From Batillaria attramentaria (taxonomy: Eukaryota > Mollusca > Gastropoda > Batillariidae), in contig JACVVK020000088.1 in NCBI GenBank assembly GCA_018292915.2, positions 851,501-915,500 on the forward strand: 64,000 nucleotides of DNA. Reading direction: 5' to 3'. Positions within the stretch are counted from its first letter, which is position 1. Every line of letters begins with the position of its first letter. Both the position numbers and the translations under genes were made by a program. Below the pieces are notes generated by a model. The model made no database searches. It saw only the letters and a list, made by a program, of their open reading frames with translations, and was not told the origin of the DNA. Shown one piece after another: positions 1 through 12,690 of this stretch.

Positions 1-171
1 ACAATAGCTTAAAACCATTTCTGACCAAAACTGATTTTCATTATAACTAACCAGCAGACTGCTTATTTGTGACAACTGAACACGTACCGGGTCATACATC
101 TTGTATACCCAAGGAGGCCACTGTGTGAAATAAGCACAGCTGAACCTGTCTACCTGCAAACAAGAAAAGAA

Positions 172-1200
172 ACAAGGAGGAATTACCCCATCCCATAAAG
201 TTGTTTCTCCAAATTTCATGCTATTTTCTCTGTTTTGATGTTATTGTTTTAGGAGAGTGAGTTTTCCGGGCTTTAAGCTGCGCAAGCAAACATTTGAGAT
301 CAGCCGCACACAGGTCGTCTGACAGAGGATACTTGTTCATGTCTTGTGATTTTCCTAAAACATTGCTGTTGTGACTTCCCTGACTGAATTAATTTTTACA
401 TAAAATCTGGAAGATCTAGCGGGCTGGTGAAACATGGACTTAAATACTTTGGATTGTACTTACGATATCGTAAGGCTGGAACTCTTTGGACTGGTGCTTC
501 TCGCAGAAACTTGATAAAGTATGTTTATCTAAAAGCTCTGTTGTTCTTAACATTAAAGATATATCAGTGCAGTAGTTCCTGTCAAATGTGCAGTTGCCAC
601 ACGTGACAAAAATGCTGGGATGATGAGTAATTTGAATTAAGGAGTCTTCATAGATATTTGGCCTTATGTGCAAACCAACCCCACCTCAGAAATATTTCTT
701 TTAGGCAAAATCTGTCAAAGCTACAGACCTGTCCTATAAGTCCATTCAGTATAATTGGATAACTTCCAAATTCTAGAAATGAAGGCGTTTGAACAACTTT
801 TTCATCTGAAAATGTAACGTGACTGATCTCTTTGAATGGGTGATATCTCTTCTGAAAATGCGGCAAGAGAAAAATTGTGAAAGCACCTCTGAAGCATATT
901 GATGCCCATTTAATCTCAAAGTAAAAAGCCCTTCAAAGAGGTGGTTTAGGACATAGCCACAATTACATCTGAACACACACACACACACACGTAGCACAAC
1001 TCTCACCAAAAAGAACGCAGCAGCATAGTGTGCACCAAGGTATCTGACGCTGATTTCGTTACGTCACTGTATGGGTGAAAGTATGTATTGTTTCGAGTAA
1101 TGTCACAGTCTTGTTTAGTATCACCGAAACTTGCTGCTGCGCGTAACGAAATCTGCCCCATCCCACAAAGTTGTTTCTCTGTAGAGAAACAATTTTTAAA
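172..1200 (+). mobile_element. Composite 'GTTGTTTCTC' element, copy a
   Basis: Left end reads ACAAGGAGG followed by a GTTGTTTCTCC motif; right end is the palindrome-like GTTGTTTCTCTGTAGAGAAAC. The same two ends and interior (the segments GATCTAG.GGGCTGGTGAAAC and CTTCTCGCAGAAACTTGA) recur at 17318-18650, 22195-22374, 23505-23850, 26669-27104, 43203-47430, 55432-58258 and 59809-61381. No open reading frame of note, so this is a non-autonomous, probably DNA-type element. Bases 1-171 before it show nothing recognisable. Confidence 0.6.
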
Positions 1201-1523
1201 CTAGAGAGGAAGCAGCCTCCCTTCTGACGTGGGTCAAGGTCATTCAAGAGTATATGTTCGTAAAAAATCTTACCAATATCTATCACCAAGCCAAGTAAGG
1301 TGTCCCTGGTGTTTCTTAGTTCCTGGCAATATTACAGTTTTCCCAAAAACTGTTTGTATGGCCTTGACCTGGGGTCAAGGTCATTCAAATGAGATCTCAT
1401 CAATGTCTATCATTATGCCAAGTTTGATGCCTCTAGTATTTGTAGTTTCACCGAAAACGGTACATTAAAATTCACAAGACAGCTTTAATGACCTTGACCT
1501 TCAGTCAAGGTCATTCAAAGTGG

Positions 1524-2314
1524 TACAGTATACGCCGGTTATAAGAAACTCGAGGGGGGTGAATTTTTTGGTTTCTTATATCCGAGTTTTCTTATATCTT
1601 AAAGTCGGATATAAGAAAGTATTTTGAAAAATATTTCTTATAACCGAGTTCAGTGAAAAAAAGGTTTAAAACATTTCTTTTTTCTCTGTTCGTGTATGTT
1701 TTGCATTAAATTAAGAAATATCTGGTTTCTCTTAAAGACCTGCACAAAATATATATGTGTAGAGTTAATATACACCAGTGCGCTTGTGTCCTTCAATGTC
1801 AGATGTTTTTGTTTGAACATGAAAATACTGTTTTTGCTTCCCAACTGTAGCGCTGGCGGTCATGTGGTAAGAAAAAACAAAACAAAAAGAAAAAACAAAC
1901 AACCAAACCAACCAACCAACCAACCAACCAACCAACCAACCAACCAACCAACCAACCAAACCAACCAACCAACCAACCAACCAACCAACCAACCAACCAA
2001 CCAAACAAACAAAAAAGAACTAAGGGGAGAGAGAGAGAGAGAATTCCCTTGTATTTATAGGATATATTAAAAGTGCATTATGTATCAACTTTTGATCTAT
2101 AAAACACTCGTCCCATTAGAGTGTGATATGCGATGCTTTCCGTGTCTAATTTGGCTGAAAAAAGCTGCAAATTAGCTTTTTTTTCTGTTGGGAGGGGGAA
2201 GGGGGATGGAGGAAAGATGGACCACGTATATTGTCAAAGAAAGGAATTGATCAACAGTTAGTCTAATACTGATAGTTTTATTCTCCTTAACGCGAGCCCT
2301 GTAGACAGACAGAC

Positions 2315-2350
<36 letters not shown>

Positions 2351-2827
2351 AGCTCCCAATCAGGCAAAAAAAACCAAAATAATAATAAAAACAACATATA
2401 ACAATAGAACAACAAAAATGCATCTCGTATTTTTTCTTCTTGCCAACATTCAATTTTGCACGGAACACAATGGTAAAGAACCAATTCAAGAAAAGAAAAT
2501 CATGCGCCATCATGTGCCTGTCCTAAGTGACGTCAGACCTGACCTGTTTTCTTTGAATGAGTGAAATTTTCTTGGAAATGTACTTTCGGTTTCTTACAAT
2601 GAGTGAAATTTTCTTGGAAATGTACTTTCGGTTTCTTATATCCGAGTTTTTGTATCAAGCGGGACAAGAAATTTGCTTTCCTAAAACCGAGTTTTCTTAT
2701 AAGCGAGTTTCTTGTATCCGAGTTTTTGTAATACATAATAAAGAAGAGTTTGGGCGGGGGAAAAAAATTTGTTGGCAATAACCGAGTTTTCTTATATCCG
2801 AGTTGCTTATATCCGGCGTCCACTGTA
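1524..2827. mobile_element. Non-autonomous pogo/Tigger-like DNA transposon with TA duplication
   Basis: The terminal inverted repeats are CAGTATACGCCGGTTATAAG at the left and CAGTGGACGCCGGATATAAG read from the right. Both are followed by AACTCG and flanked by TA (1524-1525 and 2826-2827). A CTTATATCCGAGTT motif recurs at both subterminal regions (1570-1660 and 2630-2810), which is typical of transposase-binding repeats. The 1.3 kb interior has no transposase ORF. It sits in the AGGTCA element at a TA that is undivided in other copies. Confidence 0.75.
1906..2004. repeat. (CCAA)n microsatellite
   Basis: About 100 bases of near-perfect tandem CCAA inside the pogo-like element. It opens low-complexity reading frames on both strands that are not genes. 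Confidence 0.95.
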
Positions 2828-4761
2828 TGTATGCATAGGTCTTATCAATGTCTATTAGCATGCCAGGTTTGACGCATCTGCTGTTTGTAGATTCTGAGAA
2901 AATGCCAATGTTAAGGTTTCATAAAAATAGCTTGTATGGCCTTGACCTTGACAAAAGGCCATTGAATACATGCATATCTGTAAAGTTCTTATCAATGTCT
3001 ATCATCATGCAAAGTATAAAATCTCTGGTGTTTGTAGATTCCAAGAAAATGCCAATGTAAAATTTTCACACAGACAGCTTTAGTGACCTTGACCTTGAGT
3101 CAAGGTCATTCAAAACGATATATTTTAAAAGTCTTATGGCTGTCTATCAGCATGCCAGGTTTGGTGCATCTGCTATTTGTAGATCATACTGAGAAAATGC
3201 CAATGTTAAGGTTTACTGCAGAAATGCGGAAAATAGCTTGTATGGCCTTGACCTTGAAACAAGGCCCTTGAATACATGTATATCTGAAAAGTTCTTATCA
3301 ATGTCTATCATCATGCAAAGTTTAAAATCGCTGGTTTTCAAGAAAATGCCAATGTAAAATTTTCAGACAGCTTTAGTGACCTTGACCTTGAGTCAAGGTC
3401 ACTCAAAAATGATATATTTTGAAAGGTCTTATGGCTGTCTATCAGCATGCCAAGTTTGGTGCCTCTGCTGTTTGTAAATTCTGAGAAAATGCGGAAAATA
3501 GCTTGTACAGCCTTGACCTTGACACAAGGCCATTGAATACATGTATCTCTGTAAAGTTCTTATCAACGTCTATCATCACGCAATGCTTAAAATCTCGGGT
3601 AATTGTAGATTCCAAGAAAATGCCAATGTAAAATTTTCAAACAGACCGCTTTAGTGACCTTGACCTTGAGTGAAGAAACCTTGACCTTGAGTCAAGGTCA
3701 TTCAAAATGATATACTTTGAAAGGTCTTATGGCTGTCTATCAGCATGCCAAGTTTGGTGCCTCTGCTATTTGTAGATTCTGAGAAAATGCCAATGTTAAA
3801 GGCCCTATATTCGTAACGGGCGCTCAGGGAAAAACTGCCGCTTACGAAGGTTTCAGGCTATTTGCCAAGTAGAAGGAGGTTTCATTTGACCATCGCGACC
3901 GTTTCTGTGACTTTGCGGCTTTTAATATTTGAGAAATACGACTTTCTTTGAGCCTACCCTCCTTTTCTTACCGGCTGTCCGGCAACACGAGTCTAAAAAT
4001 AGCCACCAACCAGCGCCTCAAGCTGCTGGCCGAGACTGCAAACTATGACGTCACAGTCAGTGCAAGTGTAAACATATTGCTCCCGAAAAAGTGAGTACGA
4101 GGTGTGATTCCTAAGACAACCCGACAACCCACTCCCGTAAAAACAAAATTCACGAGTTCATCGAAGAAGCTGCGCCGACATACGCAAGAGCGCGAGTATG
4201 CAGTCTAAAGTTTCCCGAGGAATAGAAACTGCCGCGGTGGCAGACTGAAGCTGAGGGACTGATTGATACGCGCTTGGCCTCTCACGTCGGGACCAAAGGC
4301 TCACGGACGTTTGGCATTCACTCCATGCTGATGAATACGTAAGTAATCACTGTAGTATACCTGTTAGTGTGACTAGATAACCTGACTTTTGTGTCTGAAG
4401 AAAGTTTCGTGCCGACTAAGTATCCGAACAGCAGTGTTATGGCGGACAGTGGTTTCGCACCGAGTCACCCCGGCCATACAGTGGTTTGTGTGGCAAGACA
4501 AGAATAGGTGTACTGGCAGAAACAGTGCAACTTGATATGAAACAGAAGCAAGTGTGTAACACCGAGTAATACTGTTCCAATGGTTTTCTCATTTAGGGAG
4601 AATGAAAAGGGAACAATTATGAGATAAGAAGTATTTTTCACACAGTGTGTTACTGATAATTGAACCACCCAGTCACCAGTGACAGGCCCTAGCCAGTGGC
4701 ATCTGCTTTTTTTTTTATTCTGGTAATGTCATGCCCATCATTTTAAAAATTATTTTTCTTT

Positions 4762-4763
<2 letters not shown>

Positions 4764-4805
<42 letters not shown>
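4764..4805. repeat. (TG)n microsatellite
   Basis: Uninterrupted TG repeat just before the AG acceptor of a candidate exon at 4809. Confidence 0.95.
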
Positions 4806-4808
<3 letters not shown>

Positions 4809-5983
4809 GTACTTCTCGTCAAGATCTCTACAGCCGCCACCCATGCAGGTTAGCACACTTTTTGTTTCAGTAGTTTGTAGTCGAATTGCACAGGTCAAAT
4901 TGCAAAAAATTATATACATATAATGTGTGTGTGTGTGTGTGCTTTTAATTCCACCAAGCTTGTATACCAATTAATGTACAGATGAAAATTAAATGTCATA
5001 GTATAAATTGGCTGCTTTTCATGTTTTCTTCTTCTTGTTTTTTTTTTTTTTTTTTTGTTGTTTTTTGTAAATGATGATTTATTCAGTATTGATAGGTGGG
5101 GGGATGTTTATAGTTCCAGTTTGGACGGATCCACCTGAAGTGGCAGGAACTTCTGGTTCCACAGCTAGACGCAGCACATCAACCCTAGCTGCAGCTGGAA
5201 GCATCTTTGCAAGGGTAGGTGTTTACTCCTGCAATTTCAGAAATCTCAGCAAATTCTGACAGGTACATGTACTTCATCAGATACTGTGAAGTTGTATTTA
5301 TCATGACGCACTATAATAGTGACACTGGTAGTGGTGACTACTTGCGTGCTACAGTATGCTTTTATACTGTTTTTTTTAATTTTATTGTAGAGTTATGCAT
5401 GCTTATGCTTTGTAGCCACATGTATTATTCCAAGAAATCCTCTCAGACAACAGTGAACACATGTATGATCATGTTTGTTGCAATAAGTTGTCTCTTTCCC
5501 TTTCGACAGTGCCACTGCCAGTGGTGGTAGTCAGATGTCTGGCGTGGAACCAACAGAGTGAGGAAGAAATGCCAGTGGCATCAATGTAAGTGAAGGGCTG
5601 TGTTCTGAATTTCTTGTCTAATCTTACTGTACATGTTAGTTTTATGAGGTTGGTTTACTTTGGTTGGGAACTAGTGCAGGTTTTGAGCCACTGTCAGTTG
5701 CTGACAGAACTCTCTCAGCTGTGATAAGCTCAGTGAGGCAAGGTGTGCTTGTGTTAGTGCACTGTAGTGTACCAAGTCTCTTAGTTGCCTGATGATAACC
5801 ACCTTTGTGCTTGCAGTCACACTCACAAGCAGACAACAAGAAATCAGCCAACTTTGGGTAAAAAAGAGGGCAAGTCAACATGTCACAAGTAAGTGATATC
5901 TTCTATGGTGTTTCTTTGGATTAGGGTTTCTAAGGTTTTCAGTGTTACTACATGTAATTGTATTCTCATCACGTCACATAATC

Positions 5984-6040
<57 letters not shown>

Positions 6041-9000
6041 TTTTTAAATTTCATTCAAGTGTGTGTTTGTGGGAGGTTGGCCTTACCACCACAACAGTGA
6101 CACAAACATTTAGTGATTTACAGAAAAAGAAAACAAAAACAACAGCCTCACCTACCCTACATTTTTTTTTTTTTTTGTTTCATTTTACTTCAACTGATCA
6201 TGTTTACTGTGAGATGTGTTCATGCAGTACATGTACACTGACGTCTGTAAGTTGAAGCAATACATGTTTGTGTGTGGTTCTTTACAGAAGGTAGATACTG
6301 CCTCCAGAGCCTGTGACTACCAAGTCTGGGAGGACAGCAAGGAAGAATCTCCTGTCAAGATTCATTCATGGACCCATTTGAGTGAGCAAGATGCTGGTGC
6401 ATATTTTTGTTTATGTTAATAAGCAGGGCCGAAGAAAGAGGTCTGTTAGAATGAAGTCATATATGTGAATCATAACTGAAGGAGAGTTACAGTACTGTGT
6501 GTGTGCATTCTTGTACATGCATTTTCTACATAGACGAAGCATGTAATTTGTAAAGATTGTCAAAATATCACTTTGGGGTTATCCCTTTTGTGGAACATTC
6601 AGATTGTCTTTCCAGGTGCACAAGTCGAAAAATGAAAAGAAAACAACAGCATATAGTAGTCATTGTGATAGTTGACTGAGGGGGGTGGGGGGTCAGTTTG
6701 TGTACCCAGTGACCTTGTTGCTGGTCTAGCTCAGAACAGTTACGAGCGACTTAGCCCAAGTTTCACTAAGAGATCATTGGGGTTTTCTTTCACTCACTAT
6801 GCCCATTGTGTGTAGGTTCTTTACATGGCAGTTTTTTTCAGTTTCAGTTGATGAATGCCTTCTTTCATCATAGGCATTCCACTTAGGTGACAGTAGAAGA
6901 AAGGAGGAGGAAGAAGATCCATGTGATGTTGATGATCCTGACTATGAGCCTTACTTCCACTTGACAGCTATACTGTAAGTTGTTATTCAGTTCTTGAATC
7001 ATTATAATGAATGATAAAGCAAATAATGAAGTAATGAGTTTGCTTATTATGAAATACAACCATACCATCCCCTGTCACCAACAACTTGCATTAAATTTTT
7101 AATAACTAATAACTTGCACAAAACCTTTTCTTTCTACTGTAAATGGTAAACTGGTGTTTTGTCATCAAGTTATATGAAAAGTACGCTTGAAAAGTGTTGA
7201 GGAGGAAGATGAATTACCCTTGTTCACGTGTGCTCTCAGTTGCATGTAGACTACTCGACACCATTTAATTAGACACCAGAACTGGGAACTAGCTTGTTGA
7301 TTTTTTAGATGGAGCTCCCTCGCCTTTTAGTTTTACTTCATGTGCTACATGTACTGACCTGTCTTCAGATGACTTTTTTTAAATCATTGTTACTAGTATT
7401 ATTTTTAGTTTATAGCACTGTGGATATTCAGTAGATGAGAGTCTTGCTTGAATGATTTTATTTACTGTCAGGAAATGACTACTGTACGCTGGGGCTGTGG
7501 GCATGGACGCTAAGTCTAAAGTTCCCTGGACTGTGTTTTCCATGGGATCCAGCGCACCTATCTGGAATCTACCATAGGTGGCCACTGGGCTGACCACCAG
7601 CATAGTGTACTGAACTCTTTCCCGGGACAATCACCTATCATTCTAGGTAAAGGCTTCAGCGTGTGTGTGTGTGTGTGTGTGTGTGATTTCATCCATGCTC
7701 ACTATAAGAGTAAATATTGGCATCAGGCATTTTCATCTGGTTTTGTTTTTAATTTCTGGAATGTGCATTTTCATCCACCTTCTTGTATGAGACAGTACTG
7801 GAACAGTACGCTGGACTATGCTTAATTTTATGAAAATCATAGGCATGTGTTTGAGTGGGTATCACCTGTTTTCTCTTTGCTGCAAGTCACAAGAGAAGAA
7901 AGGGGGTGGATTCAGGGGTGGGGGTGGTGGTAGGGGATAGAAAATAGCATACTATACACATGTACAAAAGCCAGTGCATTATCCATTCATTTTTGAACAG
8001 GCGCACGGCTGCACTGGAGGTGTTTCATCAGCACACACTGATGTATTGTGCAAATGGGTGTATCGTGTGCGAAACCTGCTAACTGCTCTGGACCACAACA
8101 TCCACAGTGACGGGGGCATATGGACCAACAGGAAAGGGGAGCCAGTGTAAGTAGCGTTGCATGATTCAGTTGTCTGCACAAAGACATGGATGGCACTCTT
8201 CCACCTCAGGGCAGATTTCTGCCCAATAATTTTGGGGAAATCAACCCCCCCCCCCCCCCCAAAAAAAAATAAAAAAAATTGGGCAGTTGTGTGCTTAGGT
8301 TATTGACATGTGAGGTGAGGTTGGATAATATTGACAGTTCAGGACCCTCCCCCATATTTCTGGAGCATGTTAACATGTTGTCGTCGCCCCCCCCCCCCCC
8401 CTTTTTTTTTTCTTTTTTTTTAAAGACATTTTCATCAGTTTCACCCCAGCAATGATGTATACGTGTGTCCATTGAAACTGGCATAGCTGTTGTTTTGTCA
8501 CAAAGTTCACGTTTCAGTGACACTGATAGATATCGAGCTTTATATTAGCACATACAGCTAGAGTATCCAACTGAATTTCATCATGATAGCACTAGCAGTT
8601 GACAAGAAATGATTCCTACGGTTTTTCAGATACCACAGATGCTTCAGCAAGAAGACAGGGAGATGGTCTTCCCAGAGAAGGAGAGGAAGATGTACCCACA
8701 CATTCGGGACCGTGAACTTTCAGCTGTGAAAATGAGGCTAGCTGACAGACAGGGCATGTGGCAAAGCCTCAGACCTTTGGAGGATTTCAACTACGCTGGC
8801 GCCTGTAGAATATCCACCATCAAAACAATCTTGTTCAGTCCGAAATATCACGCTTTGAGAAATGAATTTGTGCATTCTGCTTTTGCTCATTTTCAAAGCC
8901 TTACAGTTGTGCATAGTTGTGCTGTACATCAGTACTGTCATCATACAGCTGTGCTACTTCCTAAAATCTACTTCTGTGCTTGTGCATGACTTATACATAT

Positions 9001-9438
9001 TGTAATTACTTTGCTGTCATTCTAACAACTATGTATTGTACTCTGACATTGAAATTGTAACTGTTGCATCCGGACAAAAAGAGGAAATCGAGTGAATAAT
9101 AATGGCCATCCTGAACAACTAAACATTGAATTGGTGTGTGGTGTGTGTGTGAGTTGCATGAGAAAGACCGATGGCGTGTAGGTGAGCCAAACAACACCGA
9201 CAGCGAAGAAGGGAGAAGTTTACAATATTATGGAAAACTGCTTTTTTATGTGGTCATTTTTGTCAATTTCAATACTTCTTTCTCATGCCCTTCCTGTGGG
9301 TTCACCTCACTTTGACAGTTGAGTTCTTTTTGTTTGTTTGTTGTTTTTGTCTAGTTACAGAAGGCCTATTTTGATGGTGTGTTGAAAGCAATCAGTGTAG
9401 ATCAGATCACAACAATTCTTAGCACTCAATGCTTGTAA
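4809..9438 (+). pseudogene. Decayed transposase-like gene of the TTAA transposon
   Basis: Exon-like blocks with GT/AG borders are seen at 4809-4848, 5112-5215 (encoding VPVWTDPPEVAGTSGS), 5517-5585, 5820-5889, 6287-6420, 6874-6974 (acidic, DVDDPDYEP), 8001-8146, 8630 to about 8900, and 9361-9438 ending in TAA. A TG-rich transcription start zone is likely near 4000-4340. The 8001 block encodes RTAALEVFH in one frame and RVRNLLTALDHN in another. The 8630 block encodes YHRCFSKKTGRW and then, after a frame change, PEKERKMYPHIRD. From memory, this order resembles the C-terminal part of transposases in Kolobok-type metazoan elements; I could not align it. At least two frameshifts and an unresolved joining of the early exons make it a pseudogene or fragmentary gene. 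Confidence 0.5.
5987..6034. repeat. (TG)n microsatellite
   Basis: Pure TG repeat in an intron-like stretch of the transposase-like gene. Confidence 0.95.
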
Positions 9439-10165
9439 AGCATCCAGAGCTGCTGTAGAAGGGAGGCTTTTTGTAAAAACCCTCTGTTACTGTATTAATT
9501 TTATTATTATTACTATGTAATACTACCTTTTGACTCAGTTCAATACATCTCTCGCTGTATCACAAACACGAATGCACAAGAATAGCTTCAGCATCTTCAG
9601 CCAAGGTGTATTGTGAACATGTACCAAACATGCATTGCTTCTGTCAATTTTCGGCAGTTCCAGTGCATCTACAACTCAAAATTGTTTGTTTTTGCTTCTA
9701 AAAAAATACATAATCAAATAACCAAAGTCATACACATCTTTTTTTCTTCGCAAGTCTGAGGAACTCAAAGACAAAAAGGGGTATTTTCTCACTTTTAGTG
9801 TTACATAAATAAAAAACGTACACATGAAAGAAAAGTGTTCGCTCTTTTTGTCCATTATTCTTCTGGTCCACTTTTACAAGGACACAAGGCTTTTGATATA
9901 AAGTTCATCTACATACATTGCTCATGATTGATGCAGAAAGTCTACAGTCAGCACTCTCCTTTTAGCTTCTTGAAGACAGAGAAAGAGAGAAAAACAAAAA
10001 CAAACCACAACAATACCACCCATGTGGTCAGCATTTACTACATTTCTATGAACATGAGTGATTATTAGTGCTACCAACATGGTGCTCCATTACTAAGGTG
10101 TGTATATCACTATATGCAGCATGTAAGCTGCATGGAAATGGCAGAAACAAGCAACATCAGTGAAG
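9439..10165. other. Spacer between the convergent genes of the TTAA transposon
   Basis: AT-rich, no coding sign. AATAAA near 9806 could serve the plus-strand gene. The stretch is where 3' ends of two converging genes would meet. Confidence 0.4.
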
Positions 10166-11364
10166 TTAGTGTTCAAACCAACAGTCTAGTTCAGCCTCGA
10201 TGGGATAAACCCTGTGTAGTGGTTGATAGGGTGAGGATAGTGATCCCGAATCACCAACACACGTGGGGATGACCCGCCTGTCTCCTGCACCTAGACCATG
10301 CCTCCACATGAGGAACTGCCTGTACACAGCATGGTGGTTAGCTTTGCGCTCGTCATCTTTGCCATTGCAGACAAGCATGTCTCGCCTCATTATCTGTGAC
10401 AGCTGCAGAACCATCCTGTCCAAAATCAGGTACTGGATTTCCTAAAATAAGAAGAGTATTTCTGAGTAAGGTCTGTTATTTTCAACTGTGAAAAGAGATA
10501 GGAAACAGAATAACACGGACCAACAAGTAAATTTTATGTTTTGGTCGTAAATTTCAGGCATAATTATGCATTTGCATGAGGGGACAGGTGTAAGATTTTC
10601 ACTGGTGCAAAGTTCTACGTGTTTCATAGTACCATAATACCAGTTTACTTTTAATGAGGAAGTAGGTAGAGGAAGTACCTACTGGGAGCAAAAATTGGCA
10701 TTGACCATAACCACAGCAGAGACGTTCCAAGTTCAGCATCGGATGGCATGTTTCTGCAGGAGACAAAAGTGCACCAGGAGGACTGGCCAGAATGAGGCAT
10801 AGGGCTGTGGCCACCTGGCTGCCCCTCCTACAGCTCCAGAAGGCTGAATACTGGTATGAGGCCTGGCTGTGCCTCAATCATGTCTACCGTCATCCCCTTC
10901 AGTCTTCTTGTCTCCATCTTGTCCATTGTCTTCTGAAAATAGTGAAATATATACAATCCACAAGCATTTTAGTTATGTGTTGTCACTGTGAGGGCTCTCT
11001 CTCTCTCCTATTAGAGTAATCAAAAATTCTAACCTGTTGTCCTGTTATTATTTCAACCTTTTAATCTCAGCTACAAGATACCAACCTTTTCATCTTAAAA
11101 CTGGGACTTCAGGATGGCTTACCTTCAACACAGTGATTAAACACTACACTGTGCACACACATGGGCATGTGTTTGGCAGAGAGAAAAGAGTAATGGTATC
11201 CTACTTTTTGCTATTCAGGGATATTGAAAATAAGACGAGTGTGTAATGTCTTACCTTCAACTGTTCTCGTCTTTCCTCCAGCATTGCTGCCACAGTACGT
11301 GCTCCTAATGCTGCAGCACCTCTGCCCCATGCAAGCATGCTGGTGATACATGCACTCCCTTCTC
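10166..11364 (-). pseudogene. P2X7 C-terminal-domain-like protein, broken
   Basis: Three minus-strand exons: 11255-11364 (MLAWGRGAAALGARTVAAML and then EERREQLK), 10683-10932 (METRRLKGMTVDMIEAQPGL, then SSWCTFVSCRNMPSDAE), and 10166-10441 (AVYRQFLMWRHGLGAGDRRV, then IPT, with a stop at 10166-10168). The last exon matches the conserved AYRQF.. W.HG.LG.G.RRVIPSC block of P2X7-type cytoplasmic ballast domains. In invertebrates and fish these also occur as stand-alone proteins without the channel. No channel membrane segments are present. There is an in-frame TAG at 10828-10830, a frame change before LCCGYGQC, and a cysteine of the WCTC motif replaced by F. Confident in the family, less so in the exon joins. 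It sits inside the TTAA transposon, facing the transposase-like gene. Confidence 0.65.
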
Positions 11365-11583
11365 CTACAAGTACAACAGCAAAAAAAAAAGCAAACTGTA
11401 AAACAACCAGCTTGTATAATCTGAAGCACATTTTATGGTGAATCAGACACCGACTACAAGGACTTAGTTACTAGTAGGCAAAATTTTAATTTCGTTCTCT
11501 CCCTCTCCGGGCTCTGATGGTGTGAGTGTGACTGGAAATAAAATCAACCTCGTATTCCTCCCTACATCCCTCTCCTCACACCG

Positions 11584-11624
<41 letters not shown>

Positions 11625-11901
11625 TGAATTTATCAACTGGTGCGCTTATTTTGAGCCACGGAAAGGAAGGATGATTCATAAAGTAAACTAGTTTGAAGAT
11701 CATGGGAAGCGTTATCGATCAACACTGATCTTTCATTCTTTGCCTTTGGTATCCTGTCAACGAGTCAACGATGCGCTAGCTGACCCATTGCAGCCTACAA
11801 AACTTACAACAATGGTCACAGAAATCCAAACTGGAATGTCAAAGATTGGAAATCAATGCGTGAATGTTATCAAAATTATGAAAATGTGGAATAAAGCTTA
11901 C

Positions 11902-12170
11902 CGTGATCGCACGTAGGCGGCCAGCCCACCAACAAAATCCTTCAGGCAGCGCGCGCTAAAGGATGTGACGTCACTGTGGTCTCGGTGTCCCCGGCCTAAA
12001 GCTTCACTGGCGTCTGCTTCGAACGCGATGACAAAACAAGCTTCCAGAGCGACACATGTGCCGACCCGAGACACCACAACGGTCTCAGACGCTATTTTGT
12101 GACCCAAGTGACTGATTCTGATGCACAAATTACTCGCATTCGATGATTTTTTTTCCACACGCTATAGTAT
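11902..12170 (-). other. Possible 5' exon of the P2X7-domain gene
   Basis: A CpG-richer stretch on minus ends in a good donor (CACG|GTAAGC) at 11902 and is next to the right end of the transposon. It is open for 86 codons from 12158, but its phase does not match the exon at 11364. It is more likely an untranslated leader with promoter than coding. Confidence 0.35.
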
Positions 12171-12617
12171 GCTTGTCATAGCCACGTTCTGCGTATAGAG
12201 CCTTTAAGGTTTATTGCGGAAATGTGGAAAATAGCTTGTACGACATTGACCTTGACAAAAGGTCATTGAATACATGTATATCTGTAAAGAGCTTATCAAT
12301 GTCTATCATCACGCAATGTTTAAAATCTGGTGTTTGTAGATTCCAAGAAAATGCCAATGTAAAATTTTCGAACAGACCGCTTTAGTGACCTTGACCTTGA
12401 GTCAAGGTCATTCAAAATGATAAATTTTGAAAGGTCTTAGGACTCTTTATCACCATGCCAAGTTTGGTGCCTCTACTGTTTGTAGATTCTGAGAAAATGC
12501 CATGTTAAGGTTTCTATACATTTACTGCGGACAGACAGACAGACAGACAGACACTCACACACACAGACGACGGAGGGTTAGTACACAGACTCCCTTTGTT
12601 ACACAAGGGAGCAAAAA

Positions 12618-12618
<1 letters not shown>

Positions 12619-12687
<69 letters not shown>
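12619..12687. repeat. (TG)n microsatellite
   Basis: TG repeat immediately beyond the right end of AGGTCA copy A. Confidence 0.95.

Positions 12688-12689
<2 letters not shown>

Positions 12690-12690
<1 letters not shown>

Larger units (their letters stand above)
3800..12203. mobile_element. 8.4 kb TTAA-flanked, Kolobok-like DNA transposon carrying two genes
   Basis: TTAA at 3796-3799 and 12204-12207 flanks an insert whose ends are imperfect inverted repeats: AGGCCCTATATTCG at the left, AGGCTCTATACGCAG read inward from the right. Intact AGGTCA copies read straight through at this point (AATGTTAAGGTTT), so the empty site is known. Inside are a plus-strand intron-containing transposase-like gene (4809-9438) and a minus-strand P2X7 C-terminal-domain gene (10166-11364), converging. 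TTAA duplications are known for Kolobok and piggyBac elements. The AGG terminus and the protein motifs favour Kolobok. Both genes carry disabling changes, so the copy is probably dead. Confidence 0.7.
1201..12612 (+). mobile_element. AGGTCA-type repeat element, copy A, split by two later insertions
   Basis: The element starts CTAGAGAGG..GCCTCC and ends at ACACAAGGGAGC, the termini seen in copies B, C, E, F and G. Its own sequence is 1201-1523, 2828-3795 and 12208-12612. Units of roughly 130-210 bases each carry an imperfect palindrome TGACCTTGA..TCAAGGTCA. Comparing with intact copies shows that 2828 continues directly from 1523 and 12208 from 3795. The gaps are therefore insertions of a pogo-like element and a TTAA-flanked transposon. 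Confidence 0.7.

Noticed and set aside
1765..2070. Long frames on both strands with repeated VGWL or NQPT
   Set aside because: They are translations of the (CCAA)n microsatellite.
2835..3799. CRISPR-like array of regular repeats
   Set aside because: Units are long, diverged, palindromic and part of a dispersed animal repeat.
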